Positions 33,415 through 43,763 of a stretch of 64,000 nucleotides of DNA are shown in pieces. The DNA is taken from NCBI GenBank assembly GCA_004194705.1, contig SADC01000435.1:62001-126000 (forward strand). Reading direction: 5' to 3'. A program made the position numbers and the translations under genes. This DNA comes from Ditylenchus dipsaci (taxonomy: Eukaryota; Nematoda; Chromadorea; Rhabditida; Anguinidae). The notes under the pieces are model-generated. The model had not been told where the DNA came from. It made no database searches and was given only the letters and a program-made list of their open reading frames with translations. Position 1 is the stretch's first letter. Each line of letters begins with the position of its first letter.

Positions 33415-33762
33415 TATATAACGATTTTTGTAGAATATTTTTTCATGACATTAATAAAAAAAATTAACCATTTTTCAGTTTTGAATCGATTGAAATGGGT
33501 AAATAAGTTGGGTGCCAACGATCTTGGCCACATACCATACTGACAGCCTACGGCATTTTGTTCAATAAAATAACTTGGTGTAGTCAAAACATGTGCAGTC
33601 AGAAAAATTACTGACGATCTATTCATGTCTCCAAATTCTCTACGATGGCGACGAAACCGCCAAATTTCGAGCTGAGTTTTAGTTTTATTAAATCAGCACT
33701 AGACTTGATAATTTTGAGCGCTTGACAGCTTGCCTATCAATGAACGGATGAACACGGCTTAA

Positions 33763-34439
33763 AGGACCATGGGTTTTTGTGCGCAGCGGTTGTCTACTAC
33801 CAGTTCAAATTTTTTCCTAATCATTGAACTTCTGTACAGATTTTTCAACTTGGTTTCTAACAAAACTATACCTACCGTATATTCTTTAGAGCTGGAAACG
33901 GGATTCGAACGGGATTGGTTTTGGAGATCGTGTCAGCCAATATTTTGATTAGTTTTAAAAATTCTGTTTTGACATTCTATTCAGCGTGAAAAGAGGCTAT
34001 TCAGAGTGAAAAAAGAGGCCGGGATTTGGTCAGAGCATGACCATGAAGTAAATTGTTTCAGTGACTAAAATGCGACGCCAAGGATCGTCAAGGTTTTTTT
34101 CTCTACCACTCCAGAAAAAAACCTTGGCGATCCTTGGCGTCGCATTTTAGTCACTGAAACAATTTACTTCATGTCATGCTCTGACCAAATTTTTTCACGC
34201 TGAATAGAATGGTCAAAACAGAATTTTAAAACTAATCAATATATTGGCTGACACGATCTCCCAAAACTAATCCCGTTCTAATCCCGTTTCCAGCTCTAAT
34301 ATTTTTATATACTGTATAATTAAATTCTAGGCCTTGTTATGTTAGAAACCAAGTTGAAAAATCCGTACAGAAGTTCAATGAATCGGATTTTTTTTCGAAT
34401 TGGCGGGAGACAACCGCTGCGAGCAAAAATCATGGTCCT
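33763..34439. mobile_element. TTAA-flanked hairpin MITE, copy 2 (677 bp)
   Basis: TTAA at 33759-33762 and 34440-34443 flank the ends AGGACCATGG...CATGGTCCT. Long arms (gtgcgcagcggttgtc, attgaacttctgtacagat, cttggtttctaac) are mirrored at the right. The right TTAA is shared with the next copy. Confidence 0.8.
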
Positions 34440-34443
34440 TTAA

Positions 34444-34632
34444 AGGACCATGGTTTTGCGCGCAGCGGCATGCGCAAAATTTGAATTGGCGGGGACACTT
34501 CTCTTTCGTCTCGCACTGTACTCTTTGGAGTTATGGCAAACGACTCCAAAGAGTAATGTTTGAGACGAAAGAGAAGTGTCCCCCGCCAATTCAAATTTTG
34601 CGCATGTCGCTGCGCGCAAAGAGCATGGTCCT
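34444..34632. mobile_element. TTAA-flanked palindromic MITE, copy 3 (189 bp)
   Basis: The ends are AGGACCATGG and CATGGTCCT with TTAA at 34440-34443 and 34633-34636. The mirrored interior includes aaatttgaattggcgggg and cttctctttcgtctc. It abuts copy 2, sharing a single TTAA. Confidence 0.85.
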
Positions 34633-34639
34633 TTAAGTA

Positions 34640-35080
34640 AACGATTAGGCGTGATAGATTCCCAAGTAAGACAAAAGCAACCAGCACAATAATCACCGGA
34701 AATCAAATGTCAAATCAAATTCGTTTTGGCACGACTGAATTATCTATAAACTCCTCACGACTAGGTTATGACAAATGGTAATTGTCATACAATTGCAAAA
34801 GCGGACAATTGTCCAAAAAACGTACAATTGCAATTCTACTCGCTCCAAAAGTTTTACCGTTTTAACTGTGTCAACTAAAAGGTTGTCGAAGTGGAATTTT
34901 CACTTTTAGACATTTTTTCAATTTGTCTCTTAAGCAGGGAATTGTTAGAGCTGAAATTTGAAAAATTCGGCAATGGTGCTTTAACTGTATTAATTATATG
35001 TGTATTTACTGTACTGCATTAACCCTAAGGAACCCTCAACAACAACCGAACACGGAAAAATTAATTTTAGTGGAAGTCCA
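34640..35080. repeat. Fragment of a dispersed repeat also at 37.56-37.74 kb
   Basis: agtaagacaaaagcaaccagcaca, written here as two parts agtaagacaaaag and ccagcaca, and tttggcacgactgaatt recur at 37573-37600 and 37700-37730 with minor changes. The rest has no gene evidence. Confidence 0.5.
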
Positions 35081-35084
35081 CCAA

Positions 35085-35755
35085 ATTGCTACTGGCCAAC
35101 CGGTAAGTGCCACTGGAATGCCAGCAAGTCTAAAATTCCAATGGATTGTCACTGGAATTACAGTGTTGAATCGCTCATCTAGTATAAAATTAGTGGAATC
35201 TACCAATTTGCCAATGGAATTCCAGTGGCAATTCACTGGAATTTTCGTTAAAGTGGCTATTCAGTGAAAAAAACAGCAATTTACTACTGGAATGCCAGAG
35301 GCAGTCCGGTACTTATGCACTTCGGGGGAAGGGGGGAGGGTGCGCATTTTATATTGATTTGAGAAAAGGTTTAAACATCTCTTAAGTAAGTATGGTACTC
35401 TAAAAATGACAAGGAAGTTATTTTATGACACTTCCCTGCATAAAAAAACCAATTTGAAAGAAAAAAAATTTTGAGCAGAAATTGGCAAAAATCTTGATTC
35501 ATCTTGGTCCCCAATGCAAAAACTTGAATTTCGGTCAAATTTTTTTCCAAAAAAATCTATTTTTTATTCAGGAAAGTGTCAGAAAATAGCTTTAATATCA
35601 TTTTGAGCGTAAAGAAGTTGCTTAAGAGATGTTCAAACAGTTTTCTCAAAACAGTATAAAATGCGTCCCCCCCCCCCCCCGAAGTGCATAAGTGCCGGCA
35701 GTCCACTGAAATTTTGGATTTTCTGGCATTCCAGTGGCAATTTTATTAGTAGTTC
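35085..35755. mobile_element. Nested palindromes with CCAGTGGCA words and poly-C/G inner ends
   Basis: The outer arms (attccagtggcaattcactg, ctggaatgccagaggcagtc) are mirrored at 35695-35750. Inside, cttatgcacttcggggg at 35310 is mirrored by cccccccgaagtgcataag at 35670, with gggggaaggggggaggg on one side and a run of 14 C on the other. The core (35340-35640) folds back through catctcttaagtaag and gcttaagagatg. Confidence 0.6.
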
Positions 35756-36034
35756 TTAAGCGGCTTTTAGTAAGTGTGAACCAGGTATCCGAAAAAGAGC
35801 GACGGTTTGTGGTGAGAGAGAAAGTTCTTGAGAACATGCGCGCATTTGCTAGAATATCCTTCGAAATTCTGCACGTGACTGAAATACTGAGCATAATCAT
35901 TTCAAGAGAAACATTTATTTTTAAAAATATATTTTGACTGCTTTTTGAAAATTTCTCTCACATTCGTTCATAATTTATTCTCTCTTAGCGCCTCAAAATC
36001 CTTTATAAAGAAATATGAATGTACCAATGATATA

Positions 36035-36474
36035 CAGTCCACTCTCGCCAGCTCGCACCCCTAGGGACCAGCTTTAGGGCGGCGGGTTATCGAGAAAATG
36101 AAATCAAGTCATGACCAAGGTGGCGGTTATCGAAAGTTTTCAATTTATTCAGACAAATAACAACAATATCATACTCTCATTGAAACGAAATGATCGGTGA
36201 GCTTCTTATTTGTTGTTTCCTAGCGCAGAGTTAGTTGAAAGCTTTGCCCAGGTTGTCACTTTATGTGTGCCCTGTACTAAAATAGAATGCCATTTTTGCC
36301 TTGATCCCATGTTGATTTTATTGGTGTATTTGTTACAAGAACAAAGGGATTATGGTTACTATGATCATAGGGGTGGCGGGTTAGCGGGTATAAATTTTTT
36401 GTTTTTTTAGTCAGCTAACAATATCGTATTAAGGTGGTGGGTTAGCGGGGTGGCGGGTTAGCGAGAGTGGGCTG
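36035..36474. mobile_element. Pogo-like MITE, GGCGGGTTAGCG type
   Basis: TA then CAGTCCACTCTCGCCAGCTC at the left; tggcgggttagcgagagtgg then gctgTA at the right. Inner words ggcgggttatcgag and gtggcgggttagcggg repeat. It lies ~80 bp past the 3' end of the RNF115/126-type gene. Confidence 0.7.
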
Positions 36475-36551
36475 TAACACTAGATGCTATAATAAAGAAA
36501 TTCCTATGATCCTAAAATCTTATGATTTTTCAACGTCCATTTGTGCGATTT

Positions 36552-37479
36552 TTACCAGTTTCTGGGATTGACCACTTCACGACAAATTGGACATGTATCA
36601 TGTTGACGAAGCCATGGTTCAACTGAAATTATAGGTAAATTAACTAAAAGAAAAGAAATTAAAAAACTACTGCAATTCTTGTGGAAAATATGCGAACAGT
36701 CTAAAATAGCCACTTTTTCTCTGAGAGAGAGGGTATTCATGCAGGTAACGCATTGAGTCTCGTCATCAACCTGCTCCTTGCTCACTTCGGTCATTGGCAA
36801 ACGCTAAATCGTTTATGATAAAACAAGTAAAAATCAATGAATCAAGCATTACCATAATATCCTCCGGTTTGATGTGAGCGGGCTCTTCAGTCTCAGCATT
36901 GTTTAAAAGGTTGATAAGAAGAGAAATAACGTCCTGTTCTAGCATATTTCCATTGAAAACCCTTAAAAAGAAATTTAGCGAATAAGTGACCACCAAAAAG
37001 TTGACTTACCGGCGAAATTCTTCATTTTGCGTGTCGGGCACATGTCGCACAGCAGGAGGCAAAGTAAGCCGACGATTAACAATAACTTCTCTCTGACGAG
37101 CAATCAAAACTGAAATAGGCTGAACTTGAGATCGACGGACAGCTGTAGCACGAGCTTCGAACTCCTCCTGCATTCTTTGACCCAAGTATCGCTGCTGCAA
37201 ACCAATTTTTCAAACAAAAATCTAATCTAAACATTTATAACTGTGATATCATTCAGACGCTGCTGCATAGCCACTTCCTCGAAGACTGCATTTTGATTTT
37301 CATTTGATCCGGATGGAGTGTTTTCAATCTCTTCAACAAATCCTCCACGGCAGTCGGCGCAAATTGGAGCCTAAATTGAACAAAACCAACATAATTGGTA
37401 CAAAAAATAAACCTACATTATTTACTCTCACAACTTGAATTCGATTATTGCATTCGTAACAGAAGTACCCAGGTTCCAT
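36552..37479 (-). CDS. RNF126: RING-H2 E3 ubiquitin ligase, RNF115/RNF126 type
   Basis: Six exons join without a break: 37417-37479, 37242-37370, 37010-37194, 36853-36961, 36671-36803 and 36552-36622 (690 nt, 229 residues). The N-terminus has the RNF126-type zinc ribbon: FCYECNNRI then ICADCRGGFVEEIEN. The middle is a low-complexity arginine-rich linker. The C-terminus carries the RING-H2: CVTCMNTLSLREKVAI, LDCSHIFHKNC, IEPWLRQHDTCPICREVVNP. Mammalian RNF126 is longer (about 310 residues), so the linker is shortened. RNF115/126 ubiquitinate clients such as BAG6-bound misfolded proteins; that role is inferred by family. All five introns are 46-49 nt with GT-AG ends, the best calibration of intron size in this window. 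The Met at 37479 directly precedes the zinc ribbon. Confidence 0.9.
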
Positions 37480-37539
37480 GTTTAGTATACTAAAAAATTT
37501 TTTTATGGTGTATTGCATAAAATCAATGAGCTAGTAAGC

Positions 37540-38400
37540 TTTAGAAAAAGCGATATTTAGGGCTAATCGATTCTGAAGTAAGACAAAAGTAGCCAGCACA
37601 AAAGTATCAGACAGAGATCTGCTTAAACCACAACAAATGAAGCGAATAAAAAAACTTCTCTAGAATATTTTTTCTTCGACTTGTAAATTTAAATTAAATT
37701 AGTTTTGGCACGACTAAATTTTCTAGAACTTTCTGAACAAATGTGTAAATTTTGACCATTTGCAACTTTATCTGATTGTCTAACCTTTGCTCTAGCTTTT
37801 TTTCGCAACAATGCATCAATACATTTTTTCTCTTCCTGCGCTTTTCTTTGATTACTCTTCCAACATTTTTAATGCACATTAGAGAAGAGAAACAAGAGAG
37901 TGAAATGTTGGCCACAAAAATTGCTCATTTTACCAGTTGAAAAATGCTTTTGATCATCGTACTTCAATTTTACCTTTCAATGAAAGATTTATTGTTATCA
38001 AACTCAACTCAATATGATGTTTCATAGCATAAAATGTCAGCACTCTCAGTTGACCTAAGAAGTCTCGTTTCGAACCCCTTCGTGGTTTGGTTTCTTTTAT
38101 GAATGTCATATTTTATTTTCAAACAGAAGGAATATATAACACGCATCCATTTGACTTTTTTATATTTTCCTGACTCAGAAAAAACACCCATTTTTCCAAG
38201 TCAGATTTTGCCCTGCGTTTTATAACTGTAGAATTTCTCGAATAATATACGAAGACTTCTACAGTTAACGACGGTGCAAAATCTGAATCGGAAAAAATGG
38301 GTGTTTTCTCTAAACAGAAAAAATCATGGGAAACTTGTGAGTAAATTTTTTTTCAAAAACCAAAAGTCAGAAATTTAAAAAAAGGTTTGAATGAAGACGT
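37540..38400. other. Anonymous DNA with repeat fragment and a hairpin
   Basis: 37560-37740 shares agtaagacaaaag and ttttggcacgactaaatt with 34640-34760. At 38185-38318, aacacccatttttccaagtc and gattttgc are mirrored by gcaaaatctgaatcgg and aaaaatgggtgtttt, a ~130-bp hairpin. No gene is supported. Confidence 0.5.
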
Positions 38401-38404
38401 GTTG

Positions 38405-38827
38405 CAGTCGAGTCCCGTTTTAACGCGATCCCCTCAAGTTCGTGCCCGCCGAGGGTCCGACCATTTTTTACCTCAATTTTTGTAAATTTTTCGCCAAAAT
38501 TGATCCGCCAGTCTAGTCTATTGTGTTGTAAGGATTCCGATTTTCCCAGTTGTTTCTGAAAATATAAATTGTTTTGCCGATAAGATCCGTGGCTCCCGCT
38601 ATAACGCGACCCTATTTTCAAAAAGAAGTCATGTTACAGGGGAACCGCGCATCTTATAGGCAAAACAATTTACACTTGCAGAAATGACTGGTAACATCGA
38701 ATCCTTCAATATTCTGAACTAGACTGGCGAATCAATTTTGGCAAAAAATTTCCAAAATTGAGGTAAAAAGGTCGGACCCTAGGCGGGAACGAAATTGAGG
38801 GAGTCGTGTTATAGCGGGACTCGACTA
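38405..38827. mobile_element. Pogo-like MITE, GAGTCCCGTTTTAACGCG type
   Basis: The left end is CAGTCGAGTCCCGTTTTAAC and the right end the inverse (ttatagcgggactcgacta). Inner blocks gccgagggtccgacc and ggtcggaccctaggcggg are mirrored, as are ttttgccgataagatcc-type segments. The target dinucleotide is less clear than in other copies. Confidence 0.65.
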
Positions 38828-38829
38828 TA

Positions 38830-40950
38830 CGATTGCTTGATGGGATTGAAATTATAATTTTTTTTTCAATATTTTTCTGAAACCTATCAATAATTTTTGA
38901 CTTTTTGTAATGGGCTCAATTAGGATTTTTTTCTAAAACCTATCAATATTTTATCAATTTTTTTCTTCATGTACAACTTGTTTGCGAGAATTTCGCACTT
39001 CCTCAGCTTATTTTATCTTGTTTATATGTATGCTATCTCATATTTTTTGTTTTCACATCCAGTAGACCCATAAAAAATAATCAAACAAAAGAGGAGGAAG
39101 TGTTGTGCCCATAAATGTTTATTACAGAAGCAAAGTCGAACCAAAAAGGCAGCATTCTGAAAATAGCTTGATTGTTGTGCTTTCTCTTATTTTTTCTTCC
39201 TCTGCCAGCCGGTGGACCGCCATAAACAATCTGACGGCCAGTTTTTGTCTCCCTTGTTTTTTTCTTTTCATCTTCTTCACACTCTCTTTCATCGGAAGAA
39301 GGGTGGTAGGAGGAGGAGGGCCTGAGGCGTGGTGCTGTTCAGCTTGTTCAGCCAACCCTTTTTGGTTCCCCACATTCCCACAATAAATATCCTTTCATAT
39401 TTTGATGTAATCTTCAAACCACTTCTTTTCGATCGGTCAATCGGAAGTTGAGTCTAGAGCGAATGATTTTTTTTTCTGCCTTTTGCTCAGATGGTGATTC
39501 ATAAGGGTCATTCAAGGAGAAATTTTTGTGTTATAAAAACGGCCTGTTTCAGTAGTAGTCACAGTTTTAGTGCAAACACAGGTGCACCTGAGGGCAAAAC
39601 TGCGGTTGATTGTGCTTTTACATTTTTTTATAAATAGAAAACTATTTGGTTGTCAGAACATTGTGGGAACGTTGTTTAACGGTTTCTGATGGGTTCCGAA
39701 ATATTTGGCCTTATAAAACTAAAATAGACTTTTCGTTAGATGTCGGAATAGAGATTTGAAACCTATTAAATAATTTTAGTCTAATTTTTTCAAAGTTTCA
39801 TCTTAATTGAGGAACTCAACAAGTCACCTATTGGTGCATTTAGAATTAGAATAATTGCTCAACGTATCAGAAAGTACTAGTCACTTCGGTGCTCTCTCTG
39901 AACTTTTCCTTCAACCGAATAAATAGGTTCTGGATACAACAACTAGGAATTTCGATGTGACTATTTGAGAGGGCTCACTGAATAATTGAGCTACAAGCGT
40001 CTTTTGAAAAGCTTATTCTTCAAGGGTCATAATTTTTTAAATTGTCTTTTATGTGACCCAAAATTTTTGTATTTTTTGAAATTTCACTTAAATACCTCTT
40101 TTAGTTTCAAAATTGCAGTAAGCACTGGATAAGATAGTCGAAACATCCTTTTTTAGCCAATTGTCCTTTTCCGAAAATTTTGATAATCACCCCCGCTGTT
40201 CTAGGATTAAGTGACCGATCAACAACCATCATTCTTGCACTTACTGGCTATTTTATTTATTCTTAATGCTTGTTTTTGTGCAGTTTAACCTGCGTCAGCT
40301 GATTCATGACAGGGAATTTGCATATTTAACGTGTTATTTGGTGCATTATAAAAGTTGCTGTTTTGACCATATTGTTTTGAATATTGGTGGTGGAGAAGGA
40401 GGAAATTGTTTATTTGAGTTTATGAAGTCACACGCTCAGAAATACAAAAACCGCAGATTTACAAAGTGATCGAAAACGCTTATATAACTGATGTTTATTA
40501 TTTTATTTTTCTATTTTGCCGTTTTTTCACTAAATTTTTTGGTGTTGGAATATTTCTGGATTTTCAAAAAATGTCCAAAACCATTCTTTAATTTATATTA
40601 CCATTTTTAAATACCATCTCGGACAAAGTGTATTTTGTAAAATGCCTTAACACTAGAACGGGTGTTTGTACTAAAGTGAGCTTCTTGCTCAGAATTTTGT
40701 GCTGATCATTTCTACGGCGGTCCTCTTTGCCAAAAAAAGTATTTTTTGCCGATAATTTTAGCTGCTTAGGTTTGACATACTTTGGTTAGCAGACAGCATA
40801 ATTTTTCGCCATATATTTTTTCCCACAAACTTTTTTTTAAAGCTCATCAGATGCAGAATCAACTGCGCTTTCGAATAAGTGTGAGAATGCCTGTCAATGT
40901 TTTAAAAAAGTAAAGCAAAAAGTCGAAATTACGTGAAAAAACCTTTACCT
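38830..40950. other. 2.1 kb without a supported gene
   Basis: A C/T-rich stretch at 39175-39320 and a purine/pyrimidine asymmetric block at 39290-39330 give open frames on both strands, but no splice-consistent exon or domain is visible. 40260-40470 has an open frame (to a stop near 40468) without recognisable motif. No clear repeat boundary is seen. Confidence 0.4.
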
Positions 40951-40959
40951 ATTTTTATC

Positions 40960-41398
40960 TAGGACTCATTTAGGTCCACCCTCCACCCAAGTTCGGATAA
41001 CACTTAACACCAACCTCTCGCCCAATTAGCCAAAAAAGGAACTTTTTGGGTACTTATCCCGTTTACCCCCTAAAATAATTTCAAATTAGGGTGACGGATT
41101 ATCGAGAAGCGCGGGTCTTAATGGCAAAAGTTTTAACATTCTTAAAAACGACCGGTAAAGTTGGAATCCTTGCGATATTCGCGACTAGACTGACCAAAGA
41201 CAACTGGCTAAAGGTTTCAAAAATTCGATTAAAAAAAGTGTCGGACCCTAGGCGGGAACGAACTTTTTGGGGTGACGGATTATCGTGAGTGGACTGTATG
41301 GCAAAAAGTTCCTTTTTGGCAAATTGGCGGGGGTTAATGTTAAGTGTTATCCGAACTTGGGTGGAGGGTGTACCTAAATCAGCCCTAGATAAATATAT
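40960..41398. mobile_element. Inverted-repeat element containing a pogo-like fragment
   Basis: The outer arms cactcatttaggtccaccc-like (40968-41045: caagttcggataacacttaa, aaaaggaactttttgg) are mirrored at 41300-41390 (aaaaagttcctttttggc, taagtgttatccgaacttgg). Between them at 41088-41296 lies a pogo-like right half: cctaggcgggaacgaa, gacggattatcgtgagtgg, then actg and TA. Confidence 0.65.
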
Positions 41399-41399
41399 A

Positions 41400-43240
41400 T
41401 GAATTAACATTGGATAAACTTATAAATTGAAAATAAATTTACCTGAAAAATATTTTTTCACTTTTGTGGATTCAGACCCTTAAAAGTTGCACTGCATTCA
41501 GTGAAAAATTGCATAAAAACAAAAAACATTAAAAAATCACCTGTGATTCCTTGTCTATTCTTGTATTTTTCATTTGTCTAGTCATCTTTAGTCTACCAAA
41601 CCCAATCTTAAAAAAAGTCTGTTTCTAGAACCTTCGTTGCTATTGTGATGTACCAATCTGCCTAATAATCCTCGCAAACACCAAATATCATGCCTTTGTT
41701 AAACCATTTACCCAGTCAATTCGAGTGGAGTAGTTCAAAAGATCATGCTTTTGTGTGTGACTTTTGCAAAGTTGTTTTTATGCCCCCAGTTTTATTACAC
41801 TCCCCCACTCTAAGCCTGGTTTGGGATGGAGAGAAGAGGAATAGACACTACTACGTATACAAACCCCCTGTTCTTTGCCTTCTAGCAATGGTTTACGACT
41901 CTGCCTCGCTGGAAATAATAGTAATCCGATTCTGTTTCTCTTTCTTCGCATTTCTACATTGCTGTTTTGGTCTGATTTCAAATGTGTTTTGAGTGATTCT
42001 TACATATATATCAATTTCTATTTGTGAACAGTAGATTTTTCGAGTACATCAAATGTGGCCTTTTGTTATACCTAGACTTTTCAGGAATTCAAAATTGGAT
42101 GGGATAGTGAAGCCTATCCATGTGTTAATAGGATATATAATAAATCTTATTTTCAGCCTGATAGCTACTATGTACTTATTTGGTTCAAAAAATAGAACAA
42201 TTTTTTTACTGATTGTTTTGCCAAAGGTTGAAATTTTCCTAAGCTGGAATCATGACTTTCATTAGGGACTAAGGGACTAACAGGGGGGACCAAGGCAGTT
42301 TTTTATGTTTTTTCGAAATTTTTTAGAATGTCTCCGAATCACCCTAAACCACCTAAATCACCAAAGACGACGCGAAACCACCAAAAACCACTTCCAACCA
42401 CCCAAGCACATCCAAAAGTGCCGAAACCACCCAAAATCACCTAAAACAGTAAAAAGCACTTAAAACCACCACTACCTAAAACACACAGGACCAACCAAAA
42501 AACCTAGAATAACATCATCTTCATCACTATCAGAATAACATCAATCCAAGAATTTCCGGACAACCGGATAATCCGAACAACTCTGACGATAATGTGTGAG
42601 AAATTGCAATGTCTCCTTAGATTGCTTTGAGACGTAGGGCATGGAAATTGGTTTGTAAAAACCTTGGGGCTCAACTGGATGGGTGTGTTGTCAACGACTT
42701 TTTTCAAACCCCTTTACCTTGTTTTTTTTTTTAAATTAGTTGATTGGACATCAACTCAATAATTAGTAAATTTAGGTGGTAGTGTGTTTTGTCTCACTCG
42801 CCTAAAGCGGGGTGTATTTTTTTTCTCCTTCCCCATTTACCAAAACGATCAACATTTTTTTTGTGTGTATGTGGGATTTTGATAGTGCAAAAGAGAGAAA
42901 AGAATGTTGTGAGATCAACAACTCCACCCCTCTAATGGTTTCCAAAGTTCAGTTATTGTGGCGGAAACTGTTAGTCAGCGTGAAATAGTCTGTTTTATTT
43001 TAGCTGTAGAATTTTTTATATCAATTGGATTGGCTGTGTTCTTTGCAGTCTGCTAATTATAAACAATTTTATACATGTTTTGGGAGAAGTTCCTTTGTAC
43101 ATTTGTAATGGTTGACTCTTATGGCAGTATTTATTGGGGTTCATAATAGGTGGATCCCACCCCAAATTTTTATTTAAATTGTATCATATTAATGTAAATT
43201 AATTGTATTCTGCCGAGTGTGGGGCGGAACATGACGAACC
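41400..43240. other. 1.8 kb without a supported gene
   Basis: 42330-42490 is an accaccaaa/ccaccaaaac-rich degenerate array on the + strand. 41690-42270 has open frames with long hydrophobic runs but no domain, start context or splice support. I call nothing coding here. Confidence 0.4.
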
Positions 43241-43243
43241 TTC

Positions 43244-43501
43244 TACCGTATTCACTTTAATAGGCCGACATGTCGGGTTATATTTCAATCAACCAAAATT
43301 CGAAAAAATTTTAAAGTCACTCTCCAGATTTTTTGGTGAAAATTTAAAATTCGAACAGTGGAATCGGTAGAGCTCGTGGGAGTTAAGAAAACGCAAAAAA
43401 ACGGCTTCGTCAAAAAAATTTCTTCAGTCGGAGATATAAGTCTTCAAAGTAGGGAGTGTCGAGTTATCCGAGACTGTCGGCATATTAGAGTAAATACGGT
43501 A
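43244..43501. mobile_element. MITE with TACCGTATTTACTCTAATA ends, copy 2
   Basis: The ends TACCGTATTCACTTTAATAG and the complement of TACCGTATTTACTCTAATA are inverted, with TA at each edge. The interior gaatcggtagagctcgtggg and aagtcttcaaagtagg matches copy 1 at 29172-29428. Confidence 0.75.
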
Positions 43502-43763
43502 TTTTTTCCAAATAACGATGTTCTGATTTTTTTGAATTTAATACCGTTATCGGGCCTAAAAGTTCATTGGTTATGCTGGATCTGAATTTTGACAACTAAT
43601 TCAAGACTTCGAAAATGAAGCTAAAAGAACAACCGAAAAGAACAACCTTTTTTCTGTGATTTGACATCGAGAGCCAACCGAATAAAACTATAAATTCTTA
43701 ATATGTGTCGAGCTTGCAACTTTTTTGATTGTTTATTCGTTTTCAGACCATCTCTAACTTTTT

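Noticed and set aside
34400..34706. Overlapping frames containing RHAQNLNWRG on both strands
   Set aside because: The same peptide appears on both strands because the TTAA MITE is palindromic; it is not coding.
41690..42270. Membrane protein genes suggested by hydrophobic open frames
   Set aside because: The hydrophobicity follows from T-rich codons in AT-rich DNA; no start context, splice sites or domain supports coding.
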